A stretch of 36,903 bases of DNA from Bacteroidota bacterium (GTDB lineage: Bacteria; Bacteroidota; Bacteroidia; Bacteroidales; GCA-2711565). This document shows positions 26,214-35,138 of this stretch, piece after piece. Position numbers and translations under genes: made by a program. The stretch spans positions 1-36,903 of the forward strand of contig PIVJ01000023.1 in NCBI GenBank assembly GCA_003353955.1, read 5' to 3'. The notes beneath the pieces were generated by a model that was not told where the DNA came from, did no database searches, and saw only the letters and a list, made by a program, of their open reading frames with translations. Within the stretch, counting starts at the first letter, position 1, and every line of letters starts with the position of its first letter.

Positions 26214-26627
26214 ATGGCAGGAGTTAATAAAGTTATTCTAATCGGAAATCTGGGAAAAGACCCCGAAGTATTTACATTTGAGAACGGAGTTAAGAAAGTT
26301 AGTTTTTCACTTGCAACAACCGAGAGTTATAAAGATAAAGAGGGCAATAAAGTGAATCAAACCGAGTGGCATAATGTCGTATTGTGGAGGGGATTGGCAG
26401 ATGTAGCTGAAAAATATCTTAGTAAGGGCAATCAAGTTTTTATTGAAGGGAAAATCAAAACACGTGCGTGGGATGATAAAGATGGCAACAAGCGTTACAC
26501 TACCGAAATTTATACGGATAATATGACCATGCTTGGTGGACGAAGAGAGGATGCTGTTGCACCAGAATCAGTACCTGAAGATCCGGCTACAGATATTCCA
26601 ACTCCTGAAGATGATCTTCCGTTCTAA
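26214..26627 (+). CDS. ssb: Single-stranded DNA-binding protein
   Basis: A 137-residue SSB. The OB fold occupies residues 1-108 (VNKVILIGNLGKDPEV, FSLATTESYKDKEGN, TEWHNVVLWRGLADVAEKYL, KGNQVFIEGKIKTRAW). A short acidic linker and the DDLPF C-terminal tip follow, which recruits repair and replication partners. It coats single-stranded DNA as a tetramer. Placement after mutY and before gldE is the conserved order of the phylum, but a dispersed repeat (26664-26789) and a separate -7 box separate it from gldE here. Confidence 0.96.
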   Translation: MAGVNKVILIGNLGKDPEVFTFENGVKKVSFSLATTESYKDKEGNKVNQTEWHNVVLWRGLADVAEKYLSKGNQVFIEGKIKTRAWDDKDGNKRYTTEIYTDNMTMLGGRREDAVAPESVPEDPATDIPTPEDDLPF

Positions 26628-26663
26628 TCTTGAAGGCTAATAACTGAGATTTGTAAACCAATT

Positions 26664-26789
26664 AATGAAGCTCTCCGCCGCAAGCGGACGGGGTATCATG
26701 ATGGATTCTGTTTTATTTCTCCCCAAGGGGCGGGGAATATCACTTCGCCTAATTAATTTTGTTTCACAAAATCAAAGTCTCACTGATTA
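26664..26789 (+). repeat. Dispersed palindromic repeat, copy B
   Basis: Second copy, 126 bases, about 36 bases after the ssb stop. It begins AATGAAGCT, carries stem one CTCCGCCGC/GCGGACGGGG, the palindrome ATCATGAT, stem two built on CTCCCCAAGGGGCG, then CACTTCGCCTAATTAAT, the TTTCACAAAATCAAAG block, and ends CACTGATT. It lacks the 32-base insert of copy A. One side of each stem has a base change that weakens pairing. It is intergenic and carries no reading frame. Confidence 0.88.
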
Positions 26790-26824
26790 AAAGATTCGCG
26801 TAATCTAATCAGGGTATTTTTTTA

Positions 26825-26832
26825 TACCTTTG
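26825..26832 (+). promoter_or_regulatory. -7 promoter box of gldE
   Basis: TACCTTTG matches TAnnTTTG, and lies between repeat copy B and the gldE start with a predicted leader of about 60 bases. It gives gldE-gldD a transcript independent of ssb. No clear -33 element is visible. Confidence 0.45.
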
Positions 26833-26896
26833 TTATGTGCTAACTATTAATGCTAGTTTAGAATTAATGGATAGAGGCAAAACATCTTTAAATTAA

Positions 26897-28201
26897 ATGA
26901 CAATACTTGGTTCATTATTAATTCCAATCAGCGCAGAAGCAATTATTGGTTTGATTGTTTTCGTGATTTTGCTGTTTTTCTCAGCTTTGATATCCGGATC
27001 TGAGATCGCCTTTTTTTCGTTGGGGCCCGCACATATCAATGAATTAAATCACAATACTGGCAAAAAAGACGAAATGGTACTTTCGTTAATCAAAATTCCA
27101 AAGCGATTGTTAGCCACCATTTTAATCACCAATAATTTTATTAATGTTTCAATTGTTATTTTAGCAACTTACTTAATAACTGAATTATTTAATCTGATTG
27201 ATTTTCCTATACTTGCGTTTTTGATTCAGGCTGTTGTAATTACTGCCCTGATTTTAATAATTGGTGAAATAATGCCCAAAATATTGGCAACGCAAAAGCC
27301 AATAAAATTTGCACATATTATGGCGGTACCACTCCGAATTTTAATCAACGTTTTTTATCCAATGAGTACACTGCTTATAAATTCTACATCATTTATTGAT
27401 AAACGGATATCAGGCAAAGGACATCAAATATCCAGAAGTGAACTATCAGAAGCCATTGAAATAACTACAGATGATGATAACATCGGTCTCGACGAACGTA
27501 AAATCTTACAGGGAATCGTACGATTTGGAGATATTGGTGTGAAGGAGATTATGAAATCAAGAACTGATTTAATAGCGGTAGATCAAAGCATTAATTTTGA
27601 TGAATTGCTAAATATTATTCTAGAATCGGGTTATTCAAGAATTCCTGTTTATAAGGATTCTTTGGATTATATTGTAGGAGTTCTATACATCAAGGATTTA
27701 CTCTCGCACCTAAAAAAAGAAAAGAATTTTCATTGGCAAGAGTTAATCAGATCTGCATTTTTTATACCTGAAAACAAAAAAATCAACGATCTTTTAAAAG
27801 AGTTTCAGGAAAAGAAAGTTCATTTGGCAATTGTTGTGGATGAGTACGGCGGAACATCTGGTATCGTTACATTAGAGGATGTATTGGAAGAAATTATTGG
27901 CGATATAAGCGATGAATTTGATGCTGCTGAGGATGAAGTTTTATTCACAAAAATTGATGATAAAAATTATATATTTGAAGGCAAAACTACCTTAATCGAT
28001 TTTTGTAAAATTATTGGTGAAGATGAAAATATCTTTGATAATGTCAAGGGCGATTCAGATTCACTGGCAGGACTCATATTAGAAATATTGGGGAAAATAC
28101 CCTTGGTTGAGGAAAATGTACAATTTAAAAATTTCAATTTTATCGTTAAAGATGTAGACAAGAGAAGAATCAAAAAAATTAAAATTACCATCGAAAACTA
28201 A
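26897..28201 (+). CDS. gldE: Gliding motility-associated protein GldE (CNNM/CorC family)
   Basis: A 434-residue membrane protein of the HlyC/CorC (CNNM) family. The N-terminal CNNM domain has about four membrane helices (roughly 12-35, 75-98, 103-125, 135-160) including ISGSEIAFFSLGP. A pair of CBS domains follows (about 215-335; KSRTDLIAV, SGYSRIPVYKD, HLAIVVDEYGGTSGIVTLEDVLEEI), with a CorC/HlyC C-terminal domain (about 355-432). It is called GldE, not a generic CorC, because gldD follows after 5 bases and ssb and mutY precede it, the conserved gliding gene order. GldE is reported to support GldD in gliding and type IX secretion; its transport activity is unknown. Confidence 0.9.
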   Translation: MTILGSLLIPISAEAIIGLIVFVILLFFSALISGSEIAFFSLGPAHINELNHNTGKKDEMVLSLIKIPKRLLATILITNNFINVSIVILATYLITELFNLIDFPILAFLIQAVVITALILIIGEIMPKILATQKPIKFAHIMAVPLRILINVFYPMSTLLINSTSFIDKRISGKGHQISRSELSEAIEITTDDDNIGLDERKILQGIVRFGDIGVKEIMKSRTDLIAVDQSINFDELLNIILESGYSRIPVYKDSLDYIVGVLYIKDLLSHLKKEKNFHWQELIRSAFFIPENKKINDLLKEFQEKKVHLAIVVDEYGGTSGIVTLEDVLEEIIGDISDEFDAAEDEVLFTKIDDKNYIFEGKTTLIDFCKIIGEDENIFDNVKGDSDSLAGLILEILGKIPLVEENVQFKNFNFIVKDVDKRRIKKIKITIEN

Positions 28202-28206
28202 TCCAA

Positions 28207-28812
28207 ATGGGGAGAATGCATTTCAGTGTGGAGTTCATAATTACATTTCTAGGACTGATGATTTTATTCGCTTCATGTGGTTCGGATTATATGCCTAAAC
28301 CAAGGGGCTATTTTCGAATTGATTTACCCGAAAAAAAATTTCAGTCCTTTGATACCAGCTTCCCTTATATGTTTGATTACCCTGTATACTCAAATATTCA
28401 AGCAGATTTATTAAGTCCTGAAGAATCTTATTGGATCAATTTGGAATTTCCTCAATTTAAGGGGAAATTACATCTTAGTTATAAAATCGTTAATAATAAT
28501 TTACCGCAATATTTAGAAGATAGCCGAACGATGGTTTTTAAGCATATCCCCAAGGCCAGCGCTATTAATAATCGAATGATTGTAAATGAAGAAGATAATG
28601 TGTATGGGCTTATTTATGAGATCGATGGATTGGGAACTGCATCACCATATCAGTTTTACATAACTGATAGTACGAATCATTTTTTACGAGGTGCCCTATA
28701 CTTCAATATAAAGCCCAATAACGATTCTTTAGCACCGGTTATTGATTTTATAAAGGAGGATATTGAACAGTTGATTAACACCTTCCGATGGAAATCTCTT
28801 GTAAAGAAGTAA
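28207..28812 (+). CDS. gldD: Gliding motility lipoprotein GldD
   Basis: A 201-residue exported lipoprotein with a signal ending in lipobox LFASC (Cys24). The conserved GldD start of the mature protein follows: PKPRGYFRIDLPEKKF, then FDTSFPYMFDYPVYS. The rest contains YWINLEFPQFKGKLHLSYK and a C-terminal segment with HFLRGALYFNIKPNNDSL. GldD is required for gliding and for the type IX secretion apparatus in Flavobacterium; its biochemical role is unknown. It begins 5 bases after gldE and should be co-translated. An in-frame ATG at 28216 would give a slightly shorter signal. Confidence 0.93.
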   Translation: MGRMHFSVEFIITFLGLMILFASCGSDYMPKPRGYFRIDLPEKKFQSFDTSFPYMFDYPVYSNIQADLLSPEESYWINLEFPQFKGKLHLSYKIVNNNLPQYLEDSRTMVFKHIPKASAINNRMIVNEEDNVYGLIYEIDGLGTASPYQFYITDSTNHFLRGALYFNIKPNNDSLAPVIDFIKEDIEQLINTFRWKSLVKK

Positions 28813-28874
28813 TATACTCAAGTTTTATAAGTTTCAGATTTTCTATAATCCTCAATTTATTGAATTAATTTTTT

Positions 28875-28882
28875 TATTTTTG
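28875..28882 (+). promoter_or_regulatory. -7 promoter box of corA
   Basis: TATTTTTG matches TAnnTTTG and lies about 65 bases before the corA start. The surrounding T-richness lowers the specificity of this call. Confidence 0.35.
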
Positions 28883-28948
28883 CCCCATCTTAAAATATCA
28901 ACCGCAATGTAAAAAGCAGTTTATAACGATATTAAATGGGGAGGGATT

Positions 28949-29860
28949 ATGATTGAAACTATTAAAATAGGTACGCTTAAGTGGCACCACATACTTAACC
29001 CTACTGATGAAAACCTGCAGTATCTGAAAGATAATTATCATTTTCACCCCCTTGATATTGAGGATTGTAAGACTATTAATCAACGATCGAAAATTGATAT
29101 TTACGACGATTATTATTTCCTAATTCTTCATTTTCCTGGTTTTGATAAGAAGAGTCCGTTTTTACGCACTAAAGAAGTTAAGATATTTTGGGGTGAGGAT
29201 TACATCATAACGTTAGGCCAATCGCATTGGCTTGTTTATCAGATGTTTCAGGAGGTCGTTGAACAAAAACAAAGAAACGAAGAATTTGAAATTGGAACCA
29301 CAGATGCTCTCTTGTATCGAATTCTGGAAAGGGTAATTACCGAATCATTACCAATTATCAGAAGAGTAGGTAATGAGTTGGATTATCTAAATCAGGAGTT
29401 ATTTAATAAAAAAGCTGAAAAAACCATTGAACAAATATCGATAATCCGAAAAAATATAATCCTTTTAAATACTATTTTTAAACCCCAATTACGTCTGTTC
29501 GCTAAATTTGAAACTGGTTCGGTTGAGGGTTTTGCTGAAAACATGGAGGATTATTGGGGTAATATTCTTGACTACTATCAACGGATGTGGGATATGACGG
29601 AGGATTACGAAGAACTGATTGAAGGCCTTTCAAAAACTTTTGATTCCTTACAGACAAATAAAATTAATGAAATCATGAAAGTCCTTACCATGGTTTCAGC
29701 TATTCTATTACCACTAACATTTATTACCGGATTGTATGGGATGAATTTAGATTGGCTTCCGTACAGTAAAGGACCTTATTCATTTTGGGTAATAATAACA
29801 TCGATGTTTATTATTGCCACAACCATGATATTTTACTTTAAGCGTAGAAAGTGGATGTAA
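28949..29860 (+). CDS. corA: CorA-family magnesium/divalent cation transporter
   Basis: A 303-residue CorA-type channel. The large N-terminal cytoplasmic domain and long stalk helix (about 1-245) are followed by two C-terminal membrane helices (about 243-262 and 278-298). The signature YGMN (in GLYGMNLDW) sits at the end of the first helix and forms the pore entrance. Members are homopentamers importing Mg2+. The short loop between helices (LPYSKGPYS) is acid-poor compared with the usual MPE type, so ion preference is not certain. The ATG is preceded by GGGAGGG, one of the few plausible purine-rich ribosome-binding sites in this window. It is followed by a 416-base gap with repeat copy C. Confidence 0.92.
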   Translation: MIETIKIGTLKWHHILNPTDENLQYLKDNYHFHPLDIEDCKTINQRSKIDIYDDYYFLILHFPGFDKKSPFLRTKEVKIFWGEDYIITLGQSHWLVYQMFQEVVEQKQRNEEFEIGTTDALLYRILERVITESLPIIRRVGNELDYLNQELFNKKAEKTIEQISIIRKNIILLNTIFKPQLRLFAKFETGSVEGFAENMEDYWGNILDYYQRMWDMTEDYEELIEGLSKTFDSLQTNKINEIMKVLTMVSAILLPLTFITGLYGMNLDWLPYSKGPYSFWVIITSMFIIATTMIFYFKRRKWM

Positions 29861-30026
29861 GAAAAGTAAGCATTATCTACCCTCATTCTTTTATTCATAA
29901 TTTCGGTTTGAATACGCATCGACTCCTTGTGCATGAGCTCTAACATTTCTGTCAAAAAACTTTTATTCAGATTCTTTTTAATTCGATCGGAATTTTTCAC
30001 ATAGGTGGATTACGAAATGTAGATTG

Positions 30027-30155
30027 AATGAAGCTCCCCGCCGCAAGCGGACGGGGCATCATGATAGATTCTATTTTATTTCGCCCCAAGGGGGCGGGGA
30101 ATATCACTCCTCCTAATTAATGTTGTTTCACAAAATCAAAGCCTCACTGATTTAA
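30027..30155 (+). repeat. Dispersed palindromic repeat, copy C
   Basis: Third copy, about 129 bases, in the gap between corA and asnS. It has AATGAAGCT, stem one CCCCGCCGC/GCGGACGGGG, CATCATGAT, stem two CGCCCCAAGGGGGCG with one extra G, then CACTCCTCCTAATTAAT, the TTTCACAAAATCAAAG block, and CACTGATTT at the end. The G-C pair in stem one replaces the A-T pair of copy A. It has the same orientation as copy B and lacks the insert of copy A. Neither this copy nor the flanking bases (29861-30026, 30156-30276) hold a convincing gene. Confidence 0.88.
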
Positions 30156-30276
30156 ATTTGCTGACATAGATTATTTTTAAAGATATAAATAATCTTTGGT
30201 GTTATTAATGTCAATAATACATTGATTATACGCTAAAAAATCGTTTTTTTGTAAAAAATAATAAGATCCAGATCAA

Positions 30277-31716
30277 ATGAAAAGAACAAGAATCAGCGAA
30301 GTATTAAAATCAGAAGACATAGGTACAACTTTGGTAGTTAAGGGTTGGGTTAGGGCAAAGAGAGTTAGCAAGAATGTGGCATTTATTGCTTTGAACGATG
30401 GTTCATGTTTAGCAAATTGCCAAATTGTGGTAAGTTTCGAAGATTTCAAAGCTGATTTATTAGCGAAAATTAATACAGGTGCATCCTTATCGGTAGTGGG
30501 AAGGTTAGAGAAATCGCAAGGTGCCGGACAAGTTGTTGAATTAATTGCATCCTCCATTGATGTATTAGGAGAAGCTGATCCTGATGAATATCCACTTCAA
30601 CCTAAAAAACATTCTCTAGAATTTTTACGTGAAAAAGCGCATTTGAGATTTCGAACAAATACATTCGGTGCCATCACTCGGATAAGGCATGCCATGATTT
30701 TTGCGAACCATAAGTTTTTTAATGACAAGGGATATTATAATATCCATGCGCCTATCATCACCGGTTCGGATGCTGAAGGAGCAGGTGAAATGTTTAGGGT
30801 GAGCACGCTTGATCCCCAAAATCTTCCGTTGAATGAAGATGGAAGTATAAACTATAAAGAAGATTTCTTTGGTAAAGAAACCAATCTCACCGTTTCGGGA
30901 CAATTGGAGGCTGAATTAGCTGCCTTGGCACTATCGCAGGTATATACTTTTGGTCCGACATTTCGGGCTGAAAACTCAAATACTTCAAGACATCTGGCCG
31001 AATTCTGGATGTTGGAACCGGAGGTGGCTTTTCATGATATTCATGATAATATGGATTTGGCAGAAGAACATTTAAGATATGTGGTTAAATACGCGTTGGA
31101 TAATTGTAAGGATGATTTGGCATTTTTAAGCAATCGCTTAATAGATGAAGAGAAAAACAAGAAGGCTGAAGAGCGTTCAATGGAGTTAATTAAAAAACTA
31201 GAATTTGTACTTGATAACGATTTTGCAAGAATTACATACACAGAGGCAATAAATATCTTAAGAAGTTCAAAGCCCAATAAAAAGAAAAAATTCCAATTTC
31301 TGATAGATGAATGGGGTGTTGATTTACAATCGGAACATGAGCGATTTCTGGTAGAAAAACATTTTAAAAAACCAGTAATCCTGATGGATTATCCGAAGGA
31401 GATAAAGGCCTTTTATATGAAGCAAAACGATGATGGAAAAACAGTTAGGGCCATGGATGTATTATTCCCCCAAATTGGAGAAATTATCGGAGGCTCTCAA
31501 CGCGAAGAGGAATACGATAAGTTATATGCTCGGATAAAGGAAATGAATATTCCTGAGGCTGAATTATGGTGGTTTTTAGAAACCCGAAAATTTGGAACTG
31601 TTCCACATAGTGGCTATGGTTTGGGCTTTGAACGATTGATGTTATTTATTACTGGCATGGGAAACATTCGTGACGTAATCCCATTTCCAAGAAGTCCGCA
31701 AAATGCCGAATTTTAA
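30277..31716 (+). CDS. asnS: Asparaginyl-tRNA synthetase
   Basis: A 479-residue class II synthetase that charges tRNA-Asn. The N-terminal OB-fold anticodon-binding domain (about 1-110) contains [24 protein letters not shown]. The catalytic domain shows motif 2 [21 protein letters not shown] (around 228-248, split here by alignment) and motif 3 [12 protein letters not shown] near the C-terminus. Its length and the FWMLEPE signature fit AsnRS, not AspRS. Presence of asnS implies direct Asn-tRNA charging. It precedes rpoN by 85 bases on the same strand and may share its transcript. Confidence 0.96.
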   Translation: MKRTRISEVLKSEDIGTTLVVKGWVRAKRVSKNVAFIALNDGSCLANCQIVVSFEDFKADLLAKINTGASLSVVGRLEKSQGAGQVVELIASSIDVLGEADPDEYPLQPKKHSLEFLREKAHLRFRTNTFGAITRIRHAMIFANHKFFNDKGYYNIHAPIITGSDAEGAGEMFRVSTLDPQNLPLNEDGSINYKEDFFGKETNLTVSGQLEAELAALALSQVYTFGPTFRAENSNTSRHLAEFWMLEPEVAFHDIHDNMDLAEEHLRYVVKYALDNCKDDLAFLSNRLIDEEKNKKAEERSMELIKKLEFVLDNDFARITYTEAINILRSSKPNKKKKFQFLIDEWGVDLQSEHERFLVEKHFKKPVILMDYPKEIKAFYMKQNDDGKTVRAMDVLFPQIGEIIGGSQREEEYDKLYARIKEMNIPEAELWWFLETRKFGTVPHSGYGLGFERLMLFITGMGNIRDVIPFPRSPQNAEF

Positions 31717-31801
31717 ATAGTGAACAAGCGATAGTTTTTTGTATCTTAGTAAAAGAAGTTAAATTTAAAAGCAATCAAGAATTGATAAATTCTGATTTAT
31801 A

Positions 31802-33268
31802 ATGTTAAATCAACGACTACAACAGAAGTTATTACAAAAGCTTTCTCCGCAACAAATCTTATTGATGAAGTTGTTGCAGATTCCTTCTATTGCATTGGAA
31901 CAACGTATCAAACAGGAAATTGAAGAAAATCCTGCCTTGGACGAATCAGAGGATACTGAAGAACTGGAGGAATTGAATGAGCGAGATGAGATTGATCAGG
32001 AGGGAAATGAAGAAAATGAGGAGCACGATAACAAGGAAGATGAGTTTGATTTAAATGATTATATCGATGATGATACGCCTTCTTACAAACTATCGGTCAA
32101 TAATACCAGTCAGAATGACGAGCGAAAGGAAGTTCCTTTTGTATCAGACACCAGTTTCCATGATTTACTATTCTCCCAATTAGGCTATCGGAAACTAAGT
32201 GAAGATGAGACCTTAATTGCCAGAAATATAATTGGGAACATCGACGACTCAGGATATTTGCAGAGAGATATTGATGCGATGGTTGATGATTTAGCTTTTA
32301 CTCAAAACATTAGTACTACAAAAGAAATAATATTATCCTTGCTTACCATTATACAAGACTTTGATCCGGCAGGAGTTGGAGCCAGAAATTTACAAGAATG
32401 TTTGTTGATACAATTAAATAGAAAACAAGATCCGAGCCCTGTAATTGAATTGGCGATTTTGATAATTGATCGTTATTTTATTGAGTTTACGAAAAAGCAT
32501 TATGAGAAAATAATTAAAAAGGCAAACATTACCAATGTTGAGTTAAAAGAAGCTATTGAGGAAATCCTGAAATTAAACCCCAAGCCTGGTAACTCGCTAA
32601 GTGAATCCACTAAATCTAATTACTATATTCTTCCTGATTTTATTATATACAATAATAATGGGATACTCGAATTAAGCCTTAATAGCAGAAATGCACCTGA
32701 ATTAAGATTAAGCAGATCGTATACAGATATGCTTCAAACGTATTCTGAAAGTAAGAAAACCAAGCAACAAAAGGATGCTTTTATGTTTGTTAAGCAAAAA
32801 ATTGATTCAGCAAAGTGGTTTATTGATGCTATTAAACAACGCCAGAATACCTTATTCCTAACCATGAATGCGATCATGGATTATCAAAAGGATTATTTCT
32901 TGAGTGGTGACGATACGCAACTAAGACCCATGATACTTAAAGATATTGCTGAAATTGTTAACCTGGATATTTCTACCATTTCGAGGGTGGCTAATAGTAA
33001 ATATGTTCAAACCCCTTTTGGAACATTTTTGTTAAAAAGCTTCTTTTCTGAATCGATGCAAAAGGAAGATGGAGAAGAAGTTTCGACCCGGGAAATTAAA
33101 AAGATATTAATCGATTGTCTTGAAATAGAAAATAAGAGCAAGCCACTTACAGACGAGCAACTTACCGGAATCCTTAAAGAAAAGGGTTATGCAATTGCCA
33201 GAAGAACTGTAGCTAAATACCGGGAACAATTAAATATCCCTGTCGCTCGGTTACGAAAAAAATTATAA
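31802..33268 (+). CDS. rpoN: RNA polymerase sigma-54 factor
   Basis: A 488-residue RpoN. The glutamine- and leucine-rich region I (residues 1-50: LQQKLLQKLSPQQILLMKLL) receives the activator signal. A very acidic region II (about 50-95) follows, then the core-binding domain (about 105-330). The DNA-binding part has a helix-turn-helix (AEIVNLDISTISRVANSKYV) and the RpoN box ARRTVAKYREQ near 470, which reads the -24 GG. All parts look intact. It should serve the NtrC-type regulator encoded at 10504-11883 in this same window. The next gene begins 24 bases later on the same strand. Confidence 0.97.
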   Translation: MLNQRLQQKLLQKLSPQQILLMKLLQIPSIALEQRIKQEIEENPALDESEDTEELEELNERDEIDQEGNEENEEHDNKEDEFDLNDYIDDDTPSYKLSVNNTSQNDERKEVPFVSDTSFHDLLFSQLGYRKLSEDETLIARNIIGNIDDSGYLQRDIDAMVDDLAFTQNISTTKEIILSLLTIIQDFDPAGVGARNLQECLLIQLNRKQDPSPVIELAILIIDRYFIEFTKKHYEKIIKKANITNVELKEAIEEILKLNPKPGNSLSESTKSNYYILPDFIIYNNNGILELSLNSRNAPELRLSRSYTDMLQTYSESKKTKQQKDAFMFVKQKIDSAKWFIDAIKQRQNTLFLTMNAIMDYQKDYFLSGDDTQLRPMILKDIAEIVNLDISTISRVANSKYVQTPFGTFLLKSFFSESMQKEDGEEVSTREIKKILIDCLEIENKSKPLTDEQLTGILKEKGYAIARRTVAKYREQLNIPVARLRKKL

Positions 33269-33292
33269 AATCAGTAATGAGTATTAATAAGA

Positions 33293-33904
33293 ATGAAAAC
33301 TAATATCGCCAAGATTACATCTTATCTGTTTCATCCGTTACTAATGCCAACCTATGCTTTTATTGTTTTGTTTGGTATTAAAGCATTCTTCTCATTAACT
33401 ATTCCAACTGAGGCAAAGTGGCGAATAATCATACTTGTTTTTATTACCACTTTTGTATTTCCTGCAATTGTTATTATTTTTCTTAAAAACAGGAATATTA
33501 TCAAGTCATTAAATACATTGTCCAGAAAGGAGCGAATATTTCCTTACATAACCGTTACCGCATTTTATTTTTTATCTTACTATGTTTTGGCCAACATTCA
33601 GTTATCTCCAATATTTCATTATTTTGCTTATGGTGCAGCAATAATGAGTTTAGGAGCAACAATAATTAATGCCTTTTGGAAAATAAGCGTTCATATGATC
33701 GCTATTGGTGGTTTGCTCGGGATGTTGCTTGGATTGTCTTTTATAGGAATTTTGGGATCACTATTATATATTATTATCCCTGTTTTTATAGCAGGACTAA
33801 TTGGTTCTGCACGATTACAACTTCAATCGCATACACAAACTCAAGTTTACTCGGGCTTTTTATTTGGTATACTGGGAATGTTATATTTGGCCTTGTATTT
33901 TTAA
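33293..33904 (+). CDS. PAP2-superfamily-like integral membrane protein
   Basis: A 203-residue protein with about six membrane helices and short loops. Three spots fit a diverged PAP2 (lipid phosphatase) active site: LSRKERIFP near 78-86 for the first motif, WKISVHM near 129-135 in place of PSGH, and GSARLQLQSHTQTQVYSGF near 173-191 for the SR...H motif. The proline and glycine of PSGH are replaced by Lys and Val, so activity is doubtful. Similar short proteins occur beside rpoN in Bacteroidota, to my recollection, but the function is not known. The gene ends adjacent to the convergent outer-membrane protein gene with no gap. Confidence 0.6.
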   Translation: MKTNIAKITSYLFHPLLMPTYAFIVLFGIKAFFSLTIPTEAKWRIIILVFITTFVFPAIVIIFLKNRNIIKSLNTLSRKERIFPYITVTAFYFLSYYVLANIQLSPIFHYFAYGAAIMSLGATIINAFWKISVHMIAIGGLLGMLLGLSFIGILGSLLYIIIPVFIAGLIGSARLQLQSHTQTQVYSGFLFGILGMLYLALYF

Positions 33905-34579
33905 CTAAAATGGTATAAAGGTAAAACCAATTGAGAATGGTTTAAACTCCGGTCCTTTTTCAACCTCAAATATATTGGTTAGTGAATAATAAACATTAAG
34001 GTTTAACCATTTGTATCCTATACGAAATGTAGTTCCAAGAGCAATTTTCTCTACATTTGATATACCTTTTTCTTTAACAGTTACCGCAGTTGCTGAACCA
34101 TCCAACCGATCTCCTTTATAAGTTAGATGATTATCCAATCTGAAACCAATGCGAAAACCGAATGCAAGTCTGAATTGTTTTTCGGATTTATATCTAAGTT
34201 CTAGTGGAAGATCAAAATAGGAGAACGATAATTTGCTGCGATCATAGCTTACATCATCCGGAATAGGAGTCAATGTAATTACATCTGCATGTACATCCTC
34301 TATTACCGAATTAGATGCAAGATTGTAAATAGAGACTCCAAGGCCACCAGCGAAACTATAGAGGCTAGTATTAAAGCGATAATTATACATGCCATATACA
34401 CTATATCCAATATTTAATCCTTTCTGACTCACACCCTCCGGTAAATCCATCCAGAAAGTATTAAAAACATCAAGTCCTATATTAAATGGTTTTTCGTAAA
34501 GAACATCGTCTGACTGAGCAAATGTATTTATGCTTAAAAAAACCGAAAAGCAAAGTATAATTATCTTTCTCATAAACAT
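33905..34579 (-). CDS. PorT-family outer-membrane beta-barrel protein
   Basis: A 224-residue exported protein with signal peptide ending NTFAQ, followed by alternating amphipathic strands of an 8-10-stranded barrel: FNIGLDVFNTFWMDL, LNIGYSVYGMYNYRF, SFAGGLGVSIYNL, LPLELRYKSEKQFRLAFGF, LGTTFRIGYKWLNLNVYYSL. The last residue is Phe, as required for Bam-mediated insertion. This is the porin-family, PorT-like barrel widespread in Bacteroidota; a role in type IX secretion cannot be inferred from similarity alone. ATG 34573 is an equally good start, two codons downstream. A TATATTTG box lies at 34593-34600 on the minus strand. It is convergent with the PAP2-like gene. Confidence 0.8.
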   Translation of the reverse strand: MFMRKIIILCFSVFLSINTFAQSDDVLYEKPFNIGLDVFNTFWMDLPEGVSQKGLNIGYSVYGMYNYRFNTSLYSFAGGLGVSIYNLASNSVIEDVHADVITLTPIPDDVSYDRSKLSFSYFDLPLELRYKSEKQFRLAFGFRIGFRLDNHLTYKGDRLDGSATAVTVKEKGISNVEKIALGTTFRIGYKWLNLNVYYSLTNIFEVEKGPEFKPFSIGFTFIPF

Positions 34580-34592
34580 TTTGATTTAGGTG

Positions 34593-34600
34593 CAAATATA
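34593..34600 (-). promoter_or_regulatory. -7 promoter box of the PorT-like gene
   Basis: TATATTTG on the minus strand matches TAnnTTTG and lies 13 bases before the first ATG of the barrel gene. No clear -33 element is visible. Confidence 0.4.
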
Positions 34601-34623
34601 GTATTTTTCGATAAGAGTGATTA

Positions 34624-35138
34624 ATTACCGATGCAAAGATTAAACGCAAATTACAGAATTAAATTATAAGCGATCATAGCCTTAACTTTTATTAACATTA
34701 AAAAGGATTGTAATTTTTATTTTGAAAATAAAACCAATTCAATTTTATCAATAATTTTAGAGCTTTTAATAATTTAAAACTAAACTTAGCCTTAATGCAC
34801 AACAGCTTAATAAGCTCTAGGATCTCCATTATTAAAAAATGTATTTTTACAATTGTATATACACAATAAATAAAATGATCATAACAATTCAGTTGTTTCA
34901 TTGTGTTGACACTCAGTCTTTTAATGTTTTATGCTGCAATGGAGATAATGAATATATACACAATACAGCTGTGGATAGCCGATAGTTAGCCACAATCCCC
35001 CTTCGATGAAAAATATTGATGAATATTTTCGATAACATCAAAGTAAAGAGTAAAAAACACAGGAAATTGACTAGGTTTCTAAAAACATAAATAATTGAAA
35101 ATCAACAACTAATTTTGACGTTAGTTGGAATTTTAAAA
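34624..35138. other. AT-rich stretch without a recognisable gene
   Basis: About 515 bases between the barrel gene and the PD-(D/E)xK-like gene. Only short chance frames are present. It includes small palindromes (AGCTTAATAAGCT; TACAATTGTA) but no stem with a T-run, no RNA gene and no insertion-sequence end that I can identify. It marks the border between the conserved block and the accessory block. Confidence 0.6.

Noticed and set aside
29833-30000. A 55-residue minus-strand frame starting GTG, basic and helix-like, overlapping the end of corA.
   Set aside because: Only a GTG start, no promoter or family resemblance, and it overlaps corA; chance frame is more likely in AT-rich gap sequence.
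34698-34901. A 67-residue minus-strand frame in the AT-rich gap.
   Set aside because: Composition is Leu/Lys/Ile/Phe-rich as expected for random AT-rich DNA; no recognisable motif.
35020-35042. Imperfect hairpin GAAAAATATT/AATATTTTC upstream of the PD-(D/E)xK-like gene.
   Set aside because: Short, AT-only and imperfect; expected by chance in this composition.
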